Shown here: in pieces, positions 43,207 through 53,868 of the stretch
Position numbering within the stretch: position 1 is the stretch's first letter
How the letters are laid out: every line of letters starts with the position of its first letter
Assembly: GCA_030685235.1 (NCBI GenBank)
Contig: MU839115.1
Coordinates: forward strand, 62,001-126,000
From: Copromyces sp. CBS 386.78
Taxonomy: Eukaryota > Ascomycota > Sordariomycetes > Sordariales > Sordariaceae
Direction of reading: 5' to 3'
Length of the DNA stretch: 64,000 bases
Made by a program: the position numbers and the translations under genes
Notes under the pieces: model-generated
Told to the model about the DNA's origin: nothing
Database searches by the model: none
What the model saw: only the letters and a program-made list of their open reading frames with translations

Positions 43207-46200
43207 ATGTCGACAGCACCAAGGTTCCGCAAGGTGCAGACCTTCGAGACCGACTATGCCCCGACGACAATCACCCAGTATGTCTCAGAACGTACTGGCA
43301 TGCAGGTCATTGTAGCGGATCGCAAGGGTCCCAAAATCAACGGCTACTTCACCCTCGCTACCGAAATATTTGACGACTCCGGTGCTCCTCATACCCTGGA
43401 GCATCTGGTCTTCATGGGCTCCAAGAACTACCAATACAAGGGTCTCTTGGACAAGCTAGCTGGACGTGCCTACTCTGGCACAAATGCATGGACTGCCGTT
43501 GACCATACCGCTTATACGCTTGAGACGGCTGGTTGGGACGGCTTCGCTCAGATTCTACCCGTCTATCTTGAGCATGTCATCCTTCCTACTCTCACCGACG
43601 ATGCGTGCGTGACCGAAGTTCACCATATCGACGGCGAGGGCAACGATGCCGGTGTGGTGTACTCCGAGATGCAGGCCATCCAATATTCGAGCCAGGAGCT
43701 CATGGACTTGAGGGCCCGCCGGTTGCTGTACCCCGAAAACGTCGGATTTCGCTACGAAACAGGCGGTATGATGGATGCCCTCAGAGTGCTGACGCCAGAC
43801 CGCATCCGCGAGTTCCACAAGGCCATGTATCAACCTCAAAACCTGGCTGTTATCATTGTCGGCGAGGCGAACCATGAGAATCTTTTGGATATCTTGGACA
43901 AGTTTGAGGAGAGCATCAAGGACGACATCCCCCCTCCTGACCCCAACTTCAAGCGCCCATTTGTCGATTCTCCTCAGCCGCCTCCCCTGAAGGAAACCGT
44001 TGTCGAGACGGTTGAGTTTCCTGAGGAGGATGAGTCGACTGGCGAGATTGTGGTGGCCTTCTTCGGTCCCAGCTGCGTTGATCAGTTGCAGGCCACAGCT
44101 CTCAACATCTTGTTGACATACCTCTGCGGCTCGTCCGTGTCTGTGATCGAGAACACCATTGTCGAGAAGGAGGAATTGGCCAGCTCAGTTTCCTTCTGGT
44201 GGGATACTCGCCCCAACTCTGTTATCTGGTTCCAACCAACCGGTGTCGCTACCGAGAAACTCGCTTTTGTCGAGGAGCGTTTGATCTCGCTTCTGAAGGA
44301 AGTCGCATCCAAGCCACTCGATATGGGGTACATGAAGGAGTGCATCTCGCGCGAGCTGCGTCAGATCAAGTACCATGCTGAAGGTTCGGAGCAGTTCTAC
44401 TCCAGCAATATCATCACCGATTACTTGTTTGGAAAGCGTGACGGCTCTACCCTGAGGGAACTTCAGACTTTGGGCGAGTACGATGTCATTGCTAGCTGGG
44501 AGGAGCAGCAATGGCGTGATTTCCTCAAGAAGTGGATTTCAGACGCACCTCACGTTTCCATTTTGGGTAAGCCCTCCATGGAACTCGCCAAAAAGCTGAA
44601 GAAGACCGAAAAGGAGCGTCTCGCCAAGAGGAGGGTAGAGTTGGGAGAGGAGGGCCTTAAGGAGCTGAAGGAGAAGATTGAGAAGGCTAAGCAAAACAAC
44701 GAGAAGCCTATCCCTTCGGAGGTGCTGGATCAGTGGCCGGTTCCCGACACATCCTCCATCCACTTCATTGAGTCGTTGACAGCAAGAAGCGGCAAGGCCC
44801 GCAGCCTCGGTACTACCGATAACTCGGCCCAAAAGATCATTGACACGGCACCCCAAGGTGCTAAGCCTCTGTTCATCCAGTTCGAGGACGTTCCTACCAA
44901 CTTTGTACACCTTACTTTGCACGTTGGAACATCGGCGACGCCTAACAGGCTCAAGCCTCTCCTCCCTCTATTTGCTGACAACTTCTTCAACTCGCCGGTT
45001 ATGCGGGATGGCAAACGTATGGAGTTTGAGGATGTTGTTAAGCAACTCGAGAAGGATACTATCAGCTACCACCTGAACAGTGCTTCGCGCATTGGTGATA
45101 ACGAGGGTATGGCTCTGCAGTTCCAGGTGGATCTCGACAAGTACACGACCATGATCAGCTGGCTTCGCACACTTATGTTTGATATCGTGTTCGATCCCAT
45201 CCGTCTCAAGGCCGCTGTCGTCAAGGCTCTTGCCGATATTCCCGAGGCGAAGAGAGACGGCAGAGTCATGTCTCGCGAAGTCGATCAGTCTATCCATCTG
45301 CTGCCCGAGTCCTACTCTGTCGCTAAGCGGACCCTCGTCAAGGCGGTTTACTACCGTCGCCTGAAGAAGCTTCTTGAAAAGGAACCCGAGACCGTCGTCT
45401 CCTGGTTCGAGGAACTCCGCAAGAGTCTCTTCACCTTCGAGAACCTCCGTGTCCTCGTCACCGCCCATGTCGAGAAGCTCCCCAACCCCATTGCGGCCTG
45501 GGACAGCTTCACCGAGATCCCCGACCTCGACACTTCCAAGGATCTCCTACCTGTTGTCCGCCCGCATATGATGCTGAGCGACGAGGGCAAAGCCCCCGGC
45601 TCCTTCGGTAGCGTCATCATCCCCATGACCACGCTCGACTCCTCCTTCAGTGTCAGCACCGCCAGTGGCATCAAGTCCTACTCGGATCCTCGCTTGCCCG
45701 CCTACCTTGTCGCACTCTCCTACCTCGAGACCACTGAGGGTCCCTTGTGGAACGCCGTCCGCGGCAACGGTCTCGCCTACGGTGTCCACTTTGGCCGCGA
45801 GTCCGACTCGGGCTATATTCAGTTCCACGTGTACCGGTCTCCCGACGCCAGCAAGGCCATCGAGGCCAGCAGGAACACGGTGGCCAAGATCGCTTCCGGC
45901 GAGGAGCCGTTGGACAAGCATTTGGTCGAGGGCGCCATCAGCGGTTTGGTGCTGGCTGTCGCCGACGAACAGGCTACCATGACGGCGGCGGCGCAGCAGA
46001 ACTTTGTCAGCAACGTCATTCGCGGCCAGGAGCCCGGCTGGAACAAGAAGCTTCTGGCGCGCATTCGCGAGGTGACGGGCGATCAGATTCGTGAGGCTCT
46101 GAGTGAGATTGTGTTGCCTGTCTTTGAGCCGGGCAAGAGTAACGTTGTGGTTACTTGTGCTCCTATTATGGAGGAGGTGAGTTTGCCCCTGATCTCTGGT

Positions 46201-46468
46201 AATCCTATCATGCCAGACACTTAACATTTATACTTTACAGAACATGGTCAAGAACCTTGAGGCCATTGGCTACAAGACTCAGGTCCAGCCTCTTACGCAC
46301 TTCTACGATGACTACGGCTTGAAGGCCGACGAGGACGAGGAGGAAGAAGAAGAAGAGGAGGAGGAGGAGGAGGATGATCATCACCATCATCATGGCTGCG
46401 GAAGCGAGTGCGAGAGCGAGGGCGAGTGCGGAAGCGACTGTGACTCGGATGAGGAGATGTCGGACTAA
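43207..46468 (+). CDS. M16-family zinc metalloprotease (C05D11.1/YOL098C type), 1065 aa
   Basis: Two exons: 43207-46176 and 46241-46468 (intron 64 bp, phase 0). The inverted zinc motif HTLEH is at residues 62-66, with a candidate third ligand Glu near 144 (HIDGEGNDAGVVYSEMQ), so the enzyme should be active. The N-terminal start MSTAPRFRKVQTFE...TQYVSERTG aligns, as I recall, with cytosolic relatives of this subfamily. An in-frame ATG at 43087 would add a hydrophobic 40-residue leader, but the sequence there looks like an untranslated pyrimidine tract with an acceptor site. The fold has four M16 half-domains, including a Lys/Glu helical linker near 460-500. Exon 2 encodes a striking tail: about 15 acidic residues, five His, then GCGSECESEGECGSDCDSDEE. 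Likely a cytosolic peptide-degrading enzyme. Confidence 0.9.
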
Positions 46469-47102
46469 ATGTCTTGATCTACGTCATCCAGTAGGCTAGA
46501 GTTCCATCTTGTCCTCCGGATAGATAACCGTATTCTAATAGAAGAACTGAACCTTGTTAGAAACGTTACTAAGTGTGGACAAGGCGGCGTAGGTGATTGA
46601 GACAAAGCGTACTAAATTGATACTTCTCTCTTCATTTCTCTCTTCACCTGTTTTCTTAATGACACTCGTTTCAGAAAACGAAAAGGTAATCCAATATACT
46701 TATTTAAACATAGGCCGTCATGTAGAGGAACCGACAGCCTTGATACCAATTTCATGGTAAAACGTCCAAGTGCCTACAACTAACGTCGATCGCATGCTCT
46801 TTCTATCTATCGATCTACTGTATGGTATGTATATTGTATTAGTTTCAGGTCATCATTCCGTCGTTAGATATATAGTGTGTACCCTCGCCCTCCTCCTCTC
46901 TATGCTCCTCACAACTTCTTTTCTAACACAAAGCGAAGTGTTGAAAGTATATGCGCCGCTTTCTTGCTCGTTCTATTCTTCCCTTTCCTCTTCATTTACC
47001 ATCAGATCTTGTATGACCCCATCATTGAATATGCTTCAACCCGCCAACCACATTTCAGAATGCCACCAAATCCCAAGTTCCTCGAGTCTGCCTCCCTCTT
47101 CA
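46469..47102. other. Convergent 3' region
   Basis: A 634-bp spacer between two convergent genes. It is rich in pyrimidines and short AT stretches. No gene or structured RNA is recognised. Confidence 0.55.
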
Positions 47103-48417
47103 TCAAGCCTCAACACTTCCCACAGTCCCCGTCCCATCCCCACCGCCCCCTTCCGCCTGCGCCAACAACCTCTTCCGCCAATTATTACACACCTCCTCGA
47201 ACCCGCCCACCACCTCGCCACAGACGTGTGCGCACTCGCGATTCCGCAGTCTCTCGCTCCAGTTGCCCCTGTTCAGCCAGCGCTCGCCCTGCTCCCTCAA
47301 CTCTTCCTCGCGCTTGAGTTCCGCCACCAGCTCGCGCGCACTCTTCAACCTTCTCGTCGCCGTCGTCGTCGTCTGTCGCGACATGTGCAGCGTATCGGAC
47401 AGGTAGTTGAGCGTTTGGACCAGGTCTGTGGTGATGGTGTGTAGCGAGGCGAGCTGGGCGAACGCGGCCGTCGAGGGTCGCGGCATGCTCGAACCGAGGC
47501 TGACCAGCATGGGTAGGAGTTCGTCTATCGCCTCGGCATCTGGCGCGGGCGAGAGCGGAGAGAGCAGCGGGAAGGTGAGCGAGTGTAGTTGTCGGGTTTG
47601 GTGGGTTAGGTGGGTTGTCAGGGCGGAGTGGGCGGTTATTAATCTATTGGAAAAGGGGAATGTTAGTATGGTGAATTCTGTTCAAGTAAGAAGGGGGTGG
47701 GTTGAGAACGAACCTTGTGGCACCACCTTCAACACCGGCTTGTGAGCCGAGATCGCGCAGACCCTCGGTCACTCGCTGAAATGCCCCGTCGGCCGTTGAG
47801 CCATTGTTTTCCGTGCCTCTTCGTGCAAGTGACTCGACTTCGGCCATCTTCTCCACCAATCTGGGTGACAATCCGGAGGACTCTAGGTCTGATTCAGAAC
47901 CATATTCACTTCCGTCGTACTCACTCACCTTTCGGCGGTGGTGGTGAAGGTGGCCTCTTCCGTTCGGTGAGAGTTGTGATTTTAGACTTGCGCGCTGGCG
48001 GCTCCGAGGACTTGCCACGTCGACACCGCTATCCCGTACACCTCCCCCATCCTTCGGCATGGGCGTCGGAAGCAGGTCTTCTTCTTCGCCCGCGAAATCC
48101 ATGTTGGGTGCTCCTTCGCCTTCTTGGCCCTCGAAGTAGTCGTCTTCGCCGTCTGAAAAGGCATCGGCTAGCTCGTCCGCTAGGTTGCCCAGCCCACCGC
48201 CGTTGTCCATGCCTCCGTTTCCAAACATGCCAATGTCCATCGCGGGGCCCACCGAGGAGTTGAAGCTGTTTCGTGAGGGCGTTAAAGGATCGTTGAACGA
48301 AGACTTGTGTGAAAGGGCGCGGCCCTCTTGCGGGGAGTAGGACGCTGCCGAATCTCGGAGGTTCTCCATGGAGGGGTACGGCGAGTGCCGTGGTGTTTGT
48401 GGTGAAGACGGCGTCAT
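47103..48417 (-). CDS. Fungal protein of unknown function with helical C-terminal half, 414 aa
   Basis: Two exons: 48417-47714 and 47643-47103 (intron 70 bp), joining VEGGATR-LITAHSALTTH in phase. I do not recognise a named family. The N-terminal 160 residues are disordered, rich in Ser/Pro and acidic patches (ADAFSDGEDDYFEGQEGEG) with SP/TP sites that kinases could use. From LSPRLVEKMAEVESLARRG onward the protein is predicted helical, with heptad-like LTTHLTHQTRQLHSL and a Thr-rich TLHMSRQTTTTATRRLKSARELVAELKREEELREQ. It ends in a conserved-looking block ECAHVCGEVVGGFEEVCNNWRKRL. This plan suggests a regulated adaptor, but nothing specific can be claimed. Translation starts at the ATG at 48417; the frame above it is leader. 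Confidence 0.8.
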
Positions 48418-49530
48418 GGTGGGTGGGTGTGTAATCTCCCTGCGGTTGACGAGCGAGGCGAGAAGCGTGTCCGGAAGACGAATGGCTGGTGTCTGCTTAA
48501 AGCGGTGCCCGGCGCACGTTGTGGTCGTTCGCGGACTGGGGATGCTCTCGTGAAGCGAGACGACGCGGCGTAGTGTCCGGACGCGGGAGAATTGGTATGA
48601 TTAAGGTAGATGGCCAGGAGAGGTTGAACGTATGAGACGAAAGTTCGTAAGGCGGTAGGTAGAGGGACAGGCGCAGGTCTGTAGGTGGTGGTGTAGAGAG
48701 ATGCAGTCGTTGGGCGGTCGGTCGGTCTCGGTCGGTGAGGGGGATCTGTTTCGGGGATGTCCTGGGGACTTTTGTGAATGCGTCGGGATCCCTTTTGTGG
48801 TCTCGAAACGTTCAGGAACAAAGCAGCTTGGCTAGAGAGACGTAAGAAGGCAACTCTTGGTCTGGTCTTGAGAGTGATGAAGTGTTGAAGTGGATAAGGT
48901 GGATGGGGACTTGGAAGGATAGCGCGAGCGGTGATTCGTAGTCGTGACCAGGGGCATCGGGCAATGTCTAAGTGTAGAGCAGCTGCGAGTGATGTGACAG
49001 CGGTTCTAAGGTGGTGCAGAGTGATGGTCCTGGAATTTCGTCTCTTGGGTGATTTCATTCAGCGGTTTGACCATCAAGCCCGGACTTGTCAGGGGCAAGC
49101 GACTACGGACGGGAGTACCGAGAAGGAAACATCCATCCATGGACCATGAAACGAGACGGGAAGGAAGGGTCCTCAGCTGCGGGCTCATGCGCCAGGGGCA
49201 ACTGATGAATCGCTGGCGGGCAGATGGCTTCGCTCAGTTCCAAGGGGCCTGTGCCACCTCAGGTACCGTCTGCTGCCCCGCATTGACAACAAGGCTGGGC
49301 ACTCCACTGCCCCTGGAGGTCCAAGCAGTTGGGCAGCGAGGGCTATCAACGTCAAAGCCGAGGTCACTAACAGTTTGTCGTGCTGTACGAGCTACTATCT
49401 GTTAAGAGTGCTAAACAATCAACTTGGTTTCTATTCATCCGTTACCGTCCTATCAAATCCATCATTGATACCTTCAACTCAAAATATCAACCCAGCATTG
49501 AAACTGAAGGGTTCCTGAGACACTCACAAA
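48418..49530. other. Divergent promoter region
   Basis: This lies between divergent starts at 48417 (minus) and 49531 (plus). The minus strand is open for a long stretch above 48417 but is Arg/Pro/Thr-rich without an ATG in context and looks like CT-rich leader. No gene is called. Confidence 0.5.
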
Positions 49531-50160
49531 ATGGCCAACTTCCGCCAATTTCGTCCAGATGACCTGAACAAGTTCTCAAAGTGCAACCTTGACCCTTTCA
49601 CGGAAACATACGAGCTTGGATTTTATTTGCAGTACCATGCAAAGTGGCCATCGCTCTTCCAGGTCGCTGAGGATCAGCATGGCAACATAATCGGATATAG
49701 TAGGCAATCAACACCTTCCCACGTTAAGCTTCCCATATACTAACCCACATACACAGTCATGGGCAAACTTGAGTCCTCGCCAGACTACTACAAGTTCTCA
49801 GAGCACTACCTTCCCTGGCACGCCCACATCACCGCAGTCACAGTAGCGCCCGAGGCTCGTCGTCTGGGCATCGGCAAGATGCTTACAGAGCAACTCGAGG
49901 CCGCTGCCGACGCCAACGACGCCTGGTTTGTCGACCTGTTTGTCAGGAGCACCAACCACAAGGCCATCCAGTTTTACAAGAGCATGGGCTACAGCATCTT
50001 CCGCACCGTTAAGGACTACTACGGCGACCACTCGAGCGACCCGACCAAGTCGTCAGAGGATGCTTACGACATGCGTAAGCCCATGAAGAGGGACGTCAAG
50101 AAGGAGCACATTCGGGAAGATGGCGAGAAGTTCGAGGTGGACCCGAGCGATGTGTGGTGA
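49531..50160 (+). CDS. nat3: NatB N-terminal acetyltransferase catalytic subunit Nat3/Naa20, 190 aa
   Basis: Two exons: 49531-49699 and 49757-50160 (intron 57 bp), joining GNIIGYIMGKLESS. NatB acetylates nascent proteins that begin Met-Asp, Met-Glu or Met-Asn/Gln on the ribosome, together with Mdm20/Naa25. The start MANFRQFRPDDLNKFSKCNLDPFTETY is the family's conserved N-terminus. HAHITAVTVAPEARRLGIGKMLTE holds the acetyl-CoA-binding R-x-x-G-x-G loop (RRLGIG), and FVDLFVRSTNHKAIQFYKSMGY is the C-terminal GNAT half with the catalytic-pocket Tyr region. The last 40 residues are charged. Length is normal and no residue appears lost. Confidence 0.96.
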
Positions 50161-51789
50161 AAAGAGTCCTGAGGGGAAGAAGACGTCGTTACTCCACTCA
50201 TCTCTACCGGGGTGCGATTCAGATTGCGTGCGACTTATCGGGGTGCTACAAACATACCCATCGAGACAGGAACAACCGACCGTTGGGGTGTCGTAGATGC
50301 TGGAGTGAAGCCAGCTTCTTCGAGCCAAGCTTGGGACATGCGTAATCGCGGGAAAAGACGTTTCGACAGGCACCGGGCCTTGTTAGCTGCCTGGCCATTT
50401 GAGCATTCAGCAACAGTTCGATTGGCTGCTTCGCTTTGCCTCGCCACGATGTCTTATAAGCTGGGTACTTGGTAAGATGGTAAGACGACTTATTCTCCTC
50501 ATAATACCGACGTGAGTTACTCTATCGAAATACCAGTAACGATCAAGATCGGAACCATCATGTAATATTTCTTCGAACCCTTCCAGTCGTCACTCGAGTA
50601 TTTGAAAGCTGACGGGGTTTTGTCGGCCAGTATGTCATGAGCATTGTCGTATTGCTGGTGTAAAGAAGAGATACTGTTGAGCAAAAGCAGAAATGAGATG
50701 CAGGCCATAATAAGGTGACTTGAAACTAAGGTCGTTCATTTCTGGTTGAAAATCTTCAAAACTCGATCATAGCTGGAAAACAATGGTCCTGAAAACTCGC
50801 GCATTCATAACCCTTTGAGCACATCAGAACGGTTTCACCCTCATTTGGCTTGAGCTCAACACATAACAAAACAGGGATCAGAACAAAATCCCCCCAAAAA
50901 GAATAAAGCTAAGATTTTGTTGACCAAGGTCACAAACTACATGAAGGTCATAATAAGGTCTGCGTCCGGATGACTATATGTTGGAGGTCGTCCACCTTTG
51001 ATTCTAGCTACAAAAGTCATTGATCGCTGGGCAACATTGTGCTTGATCTCTCTTCCATCTGAAGACATCCAAAGTATCGACATGCCTTCTATTGCCCTAG
51101 CAGCTCTCCAGTGTCCTCACAAGACATCGATCGACCTGCCCCGGCATCACAAGCCGTGTATCCGTAACAACAATAAAACGCGGCAACAAGACCGTCCGTT
51201 GAGGACTTCCAGTGTCCACGGCTTCCTTCTACATCGGTCACAACAACAGTGCAGCATCGCCACTTTTTGTGGCTGACGACTGCCAACTTGATTGACAGCG
51301 ACCCTTAGAGCACTCATTGCACATCAAAAGGTTGTAGCGTCTGGCTTGAGGACAATGCGGCACACAACAGCGATCAAAAGAAAGGTACAAAAAAAAGAAA
51401 GAAAGAAAAGTGGACTTACAGCTGGTAATCGAACGCACAGCGTGCACGGGAGTTGGGGGCAGAGGGGAAGGGAAGGGAAGGGAAGGGAAGGGAAGGGAAG
51501 GGAAGGGAAGGGGAGGGGCCGACAATCATGACCACTGCATCATCTAACCAGCTTGCCACGGAAAGAGCAACACGGGAAGTTATACATATACCGTACAGGA
51601 AGGAGCTTCGTTACGGGCTATGTAGTGTCATATGGGCGACGAGCCCCAGTCAAAGAGAGTTAGGATGGAAGGCGGGTGGGAGGGTACAATGGAAGGTACC
51701 AAACATGACTCGCGTTGATCGATGAGTTATCGGACTAAAGCGAGCATATTATACATCCCCTTCAACCCTCCCCTTTCCCCATAGCTCGC
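50161..51789. other. Convergent 3' region with purine microsatellites
   Basis: A 1.6-kb space between the nat3 stop and the 3' end of the nitronate monooxygenase gene. It holds a GAAA-rich stretch at about 51389-51410 and a GGGAA array at 51465-51509. Open frames are short. No gene or RNA is supported. Confidence 0.5.
51465..51509. repeat. (GGGAA)9 pentanucleotide array
   Basis: Nine perfect GGGAA units, flanked by further G/A sequence. The purine strand is plus. Such tracts can form triplex or G-rich structures and vary in length between strains. Confidence 0.9.
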
Positions 51790-52878
51790 TCATAGCTTGC
51801 TCCTGCCCCCATTCAGATACGTCTGCCCCAACTTCAACTGCTCAACCGCTTCCTGCGTCATCTCCTCCACGATCTCCCCAGCCGGCTGCACCTTCGTGAT
51901 CAACCCAGCCACCTGACCCATCAGATGCGGCGGATTAACCTCATTCCCCTGATCCATATCCCACTCGATGGGCACGATGCCCTTGCCCGTCAGCTCCGCG
52001 ATCTTCTGCGGCTGCGCATGCCACTTGGCGATATACTCGTTCGTCTTCATCCTTAGCGGCCTGCCGCTGAGCACCAGCGTCCGCTCGGTATCCTGAAACC
52101 CGCACGTCACCACCGCGTCCTTGTGCTGCTCGCTGCAGCTCGCCTCCTTGCTAGCCACAAACCTCGTGCCGACCCAGACGCCCGCCGCCCCCTGCATCAA
52201 GCTGCTCGCAAGCCCTCTACCATCCGCAATACCGCCGGCCGCCACGACAAGCGCCGGGTGATCCGTCGTACCCAAAACTTTGTTCAGCATCGCGGGCTTA
52301 AACGTCCTCGCCACGTCAACCACACTCGGGATCAAAACACTGTTAGCCACATCACCCGTGTGCCCACCGCCTTCGCCTCCCTGGGCACACACCATGTCAA
52401 CACCCAGTTCCAGCGCCTTGACGGCGTGCTTGGGGTGGCCCACCATGTTCATGACCAGGATCCCGTTGGCGTGGAGCTTGTCGATGATGCGCTTGGGAGG
52501 GACGCCCACGGCCGACACGAACAGCCTGGCGCCGCTCTCGATGGTGATGTCAATCAGCTCGTCCAGCTTACCGCCCGTGTAGTCGTGGTTGGTCTTGCGG
52601 GCTGAGCCGCCGATTTGCGGAAGGGCTAGGTCGACGCCAAAGGGCAGGTCGGGACGGGTGAAGTTGGCTTTCATCTCGGCGATGATGGAGCGCAGCTGGT
52701 CGGGCGTGTACATGAAGCCGCCGATGACGCCGAGGCCGCCGGCATTGGAGACGGCCGCAGCAAGAAGACCGCCAGAGACGCGGGCCATGCCGGCGAGAAT
52801 GATGGGGTGCTTGATCCCCATGAGAGTGGTGAGAGGAGTTGTGATGGGCCCTGTGGGCGCGGTGGTCGATGGTGCCAT
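51790..52878 (-). CDS. Nitronate monooxygenase (2-nitropropane dioxygenase family, FMN), 362 aa
   Basis: Single exon starting at ATG 52878. The family oxidises alkyl nitronates such as propionate 3-nitronate with FMN and oxygen, a detoxifying role. The TIM-barrel landmarks are present in order: HPIILAGMARVSGGLLAAAVSNAGGLGVIGG (about 24-54), PFGVDLALPQ, VPPKRIIDKLHANGILVMNMVG, CAQGGEGGGHTG (about 166-177, with the His that faces FMN), VVAAGGIADGRGLASSLMQGAAGVWVGTRF (FMN phosphate loops) and a C-terminal VNPPHLMGQVAGLI. Length is typical of class I fungal enzymes. It has no targeting peptide that I can see, so it is probably cytosolic. The substrate range is not decided by the sequence. Confidence 0.9.
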   Translation of the reverse strand: MAPSTTAPTGPITTPLTTLMGIKHPIILAGMARVSGGLLAAAVSNAGGLGVIGGFMYTPDQLRSIIAEMKANFTRPDLPFGVDLALPQIGGSARKTNHDYTGGKLDELIDITIESGARLFVSAVGVPPKRIIDKLHANGILVMNMVGHPKHAVKALELGVDMVCAQGGEGGGHTGDVANSVLIPSVVDVARTFKPAMLNKVLGTTDHPALVVAAGGIADGRGLASSLMQGAAGVWVGTRFVASKEASCSEQHKDAVVTCGFQDTERTLVLSGRPLRMKTNEYIAKWHAQPQKIAELTGKGIVPIEWDMDQGNEVNPPHLMGQVAGLITKVQPAGEIVEEMTQEAVEQLKLGQTYLNGGRSKL

Positions 52879-53868
52879 GGCTGATTTGTGAGTTTCGTGT
52901 ATGATCGATGTGTAAGTGATTTAGATATATGCGGACGGATATGAGTAAGGAGTGGTAAGATCGTGAGTGTTGTCTGTCCTACAGTAGCTGGTAAGGTGTC
53001 ACACAAAAGTAGTTCACTCAGAGAGAAAGTAAGGGAAGGAAGCTCAACAAAGACAAGAAGGAGGGAGAGAGCTTGATATCAACACAGCTGTCAGGTCGAT
53101 CTCAAACGTTCTTGTTCAGCTACAAAGAATATCAATTGACTCCGGGCGCGAAAGAATTGGGATGAACGGAGGGATCTGGCATGAACGGTATTAGTATTGG
53201 GATGCGGGGAAGCCAGGGAGCCGAGGCACCCTTGGCATCCTCCACCAATACTGCCTTGGATTGTGAATGGTTGACATGTTCATCGTTTAACTTCTTTGAA
53301 CTCAACCCCGCGTTTGGAAGCATCGCCACATGGCTTTCAGATGCTGAACATGCCGATGAACCGTCCATTTATACTAATCAGCACTTGTCGACACTTTGTC
53401 ACTTGGACCTCGACGGGCTGTTCTCTCATAATCAAGCTGTTGTTCGAGGCCGATCCAGGTAGCTTGTCCACGATGATCGCCTCAACTAGACTTCTCATTC
53501 AGCGACACAATAACACAGAAGCCCCCAAGGCGAAACCATGATTTGAACGAACCTTATGTTATAACTCATAGCCGACTACTCCAAAAGGACCACGACCTTT
53601 GTCTATAGATTGCTGTGAACGGTTGCCTCTTTCCCGTCTCTTGACTTTGGTGTCGAGAACACCCCATGTTTCTATCAGCTCGGCCTGAACCAAAAACTCC
53701 ATCTTTCCATCAAACCACCATTATAGTCATATGCGGACCCTGTAGCCGCAAACCCCTTCGTTTGTTTTAGTTCATAGCAAGTCGTTACTGTAACCTCTAT
53801 CCCACAAAGCTGTTATAAAGCGCCCCCGAGTTCCTGTTTGCCGGACTCAGATTATTGGGCTTGGCCTT
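52879..53868. other. Intergenic: promoter of the nitronate monooxygenase gene
   Basis: Both neighbours are on the minus strand. The part next to 52879 should be promoter and leader, and the far end is 3' untranslated sequence of the next gene. No further feature is recognised. Confidence 0.5.

Noticed and set aside
46770..47444. 224-codon plus-strand frame
   Set aside because: It covers the 3' end of the minus-strand 414-residue gene and is Ser/Leu/Pro-rich noise.
48414..49058. 214-codon minus-strand frame above the 414-residue gene
   Set aside because: Arg/Thr/Pro/Ser-rich, without matching family; reads as CT-rich leader of the gene below.
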